Source: Coptodactyla brooksi
Lineage: Eukaryota > Arthropoda > Insecta > Coleoptera > Scarabaeidae
Length of the DNA stretch: 31,597 nucleotides
Assembly (NCBI GenBank): GCA_033557675.1
Contig: JAWQRM010000083.1
Location: 1-31,597, forward strand
Direction: 5' to 3'
Shown: positions 29,106 to 31,597 of the stretch, piece by piece
How the letters are laid out: the number at the start of each line of letters is the position of its first letter
Position numbering within the stretch: the stretch's first letter is position 1
Notes under the pieces: generated by a model
What the model saw: only the letters and a program-made list of their open reading frames with translations
Database searches by the model: none
Told to the model about the DNA's origin: nothing
Translations under genes and position numbers: made by a program

Positions 29106-29940
29106 ATTCCACATATTGCTGATAATAATGAAAATCATGAAAACAGTGTTTTAAACACAGGGATTGTTTACACCAAGCACATGTTATAACAGCTATGTCC
29201 TCACAAGTATCACATGTAGGCTTCTCATTCTAAAAGCAAACCTTCACTGGATTTTCAAATTGTTCTGGTGTCTTCTCTATGCATCCACTTACAAATCATG
29301 CATATTTAAAAACATAGATAAATCGAGGAGAGGACAGTTGGTTGTGCGTTAGAGATTGCAATTTTTAAATATTACATGATATTGGTTAAGAATAACTTGA
29401 TAGAGAATCTGCTGATAAAATTTTTACATATTCTAAAGCCAAACACGTCAAGAGGCAGCATTTGACCTGTTGTTTCTGCAGATATAGACAAATGTTTAAA
29501 ATTAGTATCTGACGGAGCTACTTCACTAATAATATCAGTACAGTGGCAACTCCACGAATCCCATAATAGTAATGATTTGGATCCAGTGTTTGGAGAATAT
29601 ACATTTTGTAACAAATTCTTCGTGCATTCTGAAGTTAACTTTCCAGACTTTGATGCCAAAATGATTATATTATCTGCTTTGAACACTGTATTTGTTACCC
29701 TCGGGCCAAAGGTACCAGAGGTTTCTTTTAACAATTAAAAGTGGAGAAAGAAGTTTCCCATCCGCAGATATGATGGAATGAATTGTGTATCTATGCGTTG
29801 TAGATGACACCGACTGGACCACACTTTCTACGGTTTTAACACATAAATCACTTAAAGTTCTTCCTGAATGGAATACCAAGATAAAACCGCACTGATCTGA
29901 ATTATATCTATTCTCTATTTTTTTCTTACAACAGCATATT
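29106..29940 (-). pseudogene. pogo/Tigger-like DDE transposase with a C-terminal Cys-rich motif, disrupted
   Basis: Minus-strand reading, N to C. NRYNSDQCGFILVFHSGRTL (first catalytic Asp, ~29900) runs through a TVESVVQSVSSTTHRYTIHS block and ISADGKLLSPLLIV. A frameshift at ~29722 leads to GTFGPRV. Then come SKSLLLWDSW (second Asp, ~29560) and GQMLPLDVFGF (third Asp, ~29445). After another frame change, KLQSLTHNQLSSPRFIYVFK, one TGA, SGCIEKTPEQFENPVK, then CDTCEDIAVITCAWCKQSLC and FKHCFHDFHYY before a stop at about 29106. All three aspartates survive, so decay is recent. The enzyme would have cut and pasted DNA. The Cys-X2-Cys tail probably binds zinc. The N-terminal DNA-binding domain and terminal repeats were not found. 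A possible upstream fragment lies at about 30190-30020 (PDTPVNEAEVSLEES). Confidence 0.85.
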
Positions 29941-30485
29941 GATATTAAAAGTACGTATATTGAATAATATTAAAAAAAATTTTCGTTGAAATATATTGTA
30001 AATTAAGGAAGTTACGGCCACTTTGAGGAATCCTGATTTTTCAGAGGTGTTGTGCGGTGCAGTTTTGTCTTCAATTTGGACATTATAATCCTCCATACGT
30101 TCCATTACAATACGTTATGCACTTTCCTCCAAACTCACTTCTGCTTCATTCACTGGAGTGTCGGGAATATTCATAAAATTAAGAATGTTTAGTAGCAAGT
30201 TTAGAACGTTAAGTGGATCGATTAGAACCATTGTTTCCGTCTGTTGCTTTGAAACTGAAATCTGCCAAGTAGCCACCACATGTGCATATACTAAATGGAC
30301 AAGTTAAATTTAACATGGATCGTAGTTGTATAACGCTGCGATGAATTCATGCCAAACTTTTTTTTAGAAACGACGGAAATAACCCCACACTTTATAAGGA
30401 CTCGTGTGTATTTTGTCTTACTTGTGTGTATTTTGTCCATTCTACTACTGCACCAAATTGCATCGAAATTGGTGAGTGACAGTAA
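29941..30485 (-). other. Region 5' of the pogo-like transposase, possibly its N-terminal coding part
   Basis: On the minus strand a frame at about 30170-30020 reads IPDTPVNEAEVSLEES, one stop, then VMERMEDYNVQIEDKTAPHN and TSEKSGFLKVA, followed by GTAACT, a possible splice donor. This could be an N-terminal exon of the transposase or a separate fragment. I do not recognise a DNA-binding domain in it. Confidence 0.35.
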
Positions 30486-30487
30486 TA

Positions 30488-30521
30488 CTAACAAGGGAAG
30501 TTGTGATACTTCCCTTGTTAG
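30488..30521. repeat. Perfect 14-bp hairpin
   Basis: CTAACAAGGGAAGT (30488-30501), the loop TGTGAT, then ACTTCCCTTGTTAG (30508-30521). It sits directly beside the left end of the third foldback copy. Confidence 0.9.
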
Positions 30522-30529
30522 CAGAATTC

Positions 30530-30930
30530 AGTAACAATGACCTTCAAGGAAACGAACAAATTATGGAACATTTGGTCTAGTAACAAAGTTGGAAAATACC
30601 ACCACTGCACCAAAAACCGAAAAGTTTATTTATTTGACGCACGCATCATCAGAAGCAATGAAGGCAAATTATATTAACAGCGACAGTTAATATAATTAAC
30701 AAGTAACACAACAACTAGTGCTTGACTGTCTTGCAGCAGTCTTTCATTCCGAAACACTACTTGCAGTCTTTTATCGCGCCTGATGATGCTAGTTTGGTTA
30801 CTCTTGATGATGATGCTAGCTTATCATCAGGATCAAACATGCAGTTTCCAATTTTGATGTAGTGGTGACAATCATTTAAACTTTACTACAAAATCAAAGG
30901 CTCCAAACCTACAACTATATAGCGTTACAT
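30530..30930. mobile_element. Second foldback copy of the CTGATGA-hairpin-GAAAC family
   Basis: The left arm, read on the minus strand from 30660, has CATTGCTTCTGATGATGCG (30656-30642), then GTGCAGTGGTGG and TTTTCCAACTTTGTTAC. The right arm on the plus strand has CGCGCCTGATGATGCTAG (from 30775), a duplicated GATGATGCTAGC, TTTCCAATTTTGATGTAGTG and GTGACAATCATTTAAACTTT. The arms face outward from about 30700, as in the copy at 19470-20520. There is no minisatellite here, so this shows the unexpanded form. Confidence 0.65.
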
Positions 30931-31178
30931 GATTAATACTGGAATGACATAATAAATTCACCAACAAAGTCCGCAAAAAACTCTTACGAACACGTATGTA
31001 AGCTAAGGCACAACGAGTAAACGTGCAGTAATTGTTGGTTCAAGTATAGAGGTCATCGTGAAGGCGTAGGCCAACGCCCAAACTCAAACAATTAGAAGCA
31101 CATTACACAAGTTCACTCACACACGTAATTGACTGTAGTTACACATGGACGCATCATTACACACCACTATGGCTTACT
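30931..31178. other. Spacer before the third mariner copy, nothing assigned
   Basis: No ORF or repeat was recognised. Confidence 0.4.
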
Positions 31179-31179
31179 A

Positions 31180-31597
31180 TTAGGTTGTTCAGAAAGTATT
31201 TTCGGTTTTTTTTTTCGCAGTAGAGGCGTTAGTTGTATTTTAACCACCCAATTTCATTCTAAACCGTATATGCGTTATGTATTCTGATAGCTGACGTTCC
31301 AAAGTTTATGTGTGAAAACATTTTGCTCGGTTCTGTGCAATTGTTTTCTTTTTGTGTCTTATGAAACATGGAGAATCAAAAACAGCATTTTCGGTACATT
31401 TTACTTTTTTATTACAAAAAAGGTAAAAACGCCATTCAAGCGAGAAAAAAGTTATGTTATGTATATGGAAAATATGTATTGAGAGTGTCAGAATGCCAGT
31501 GTCAAAACTGGTTTGCAAAATTTTGTGCAAACGTTTGCAAATTGTACCGTCATCAACTAGACAAATAAATTGCATGATTTTTTGCAAACCGGTTTGT
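31180..31597 (+). mobile_element. Mariner element, 5' part, cut by the window end
   Basis: The left inverted repeat is TTAGGTTGTTCAGAAAGTAT, preceded by TA. The leader includes TGTGCAATTGTTTTCTTTTT, as in the other two copies. The open frame from 31368 starts MENQKQHFRYILLFYYKKGK and continues through ARKKLCYVYGKYVL and CQCQNWFAKF. It then jumps directly to the C-terminal-half block HQLDK and stops at 31568. The sequence then begins a second unit (TTTGCAAACCGGTTTGT). The middle of the transposase is therefore missing, and the same internal-repeat junction seen in the copy at 8830 is present. The 3' end lies outside the window. Confidence 0.9.
31368..31568 (+). pseudogene. Mariner transposase fragment, internally deleted
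   Basis: This is a 66-codon open frame encoding the start of the DNA-binding region up to NWFAKF, fused to a short C-terminal-half fragment and a stop. The helix-turn-helix is incomplete, and both aspartates of the catalytic core are absent from the frame. It is not functional as a transposase. Whether a truncated DNA-binding product could be made is unknown. Confidence 0.85.

Overview
The window is nuclear DNA of an insect. The AT content is very high, the one spliced gene has 55-58 bp introns with GT/AG borders, and mariner, Tc1, pogo/Tigger, piggyBac and non-LTR remnants of insect type fill most of the sequence. I cannot name the species.

Three host genes can be supported. (1) A single-exon Y-family DNA polymerase iota lies on the plus strand (4028-5704). 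(2) Converging on it is a complete small GTPase gene, Arl2, on the minus strand (6743-8349). Its five exons join into a 184-residue protein, and its first exon is too short to stand out as an ORF. (3) A single-exon gene at 11021-11431 encodes a small secreted cysteine-rich protein of unrecognised family, with a TATA-like box and a poly(A) signal. A CpG-rich block at about 17800-18300, followed by two strong splice-donor sequences, may be the promoter and 5' exon of a gene that continues outside the window. That is inference only.

The rest is repeats. Positions 1-3583 look like one non-coding element bounded by inverted repeats and packed with three different tandem arrays and a possible solo LTR. 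Three mariner copies (8830-9961, 12220-13151, 31180-end) are internally deleted; two share an unusual internal repeat, and the third has its core replaced by foreign sequence. A 631-bp MITE is at 13841-14471, a decayed non-LTR retrotransposon at about 15008-16200, and a Tigger-like element with a perfect 52-bp palindrome at 16741-17230. Two unrelated piggyBac-like remnants lie at 20885-21250 and 22300-23215, a Tc1 remnant at 23655-24160, and a pogo-like transposase at about 29106-29940 that keeps all three catalytic aspartates.

The most distinctive repeat structure is a foldback family (about 19470-20520 and 30530-30930, with a single arm at 18660-18815). Each arm carries a CTGATGA - short hairpin - GAAAC motif. 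In one copy, a 20-bp minisatellite with a 300-bp higher-order period has expanded inside an arm. I found no evidence of a new coding system. The novelty, if any, lies in these repeat architectures.
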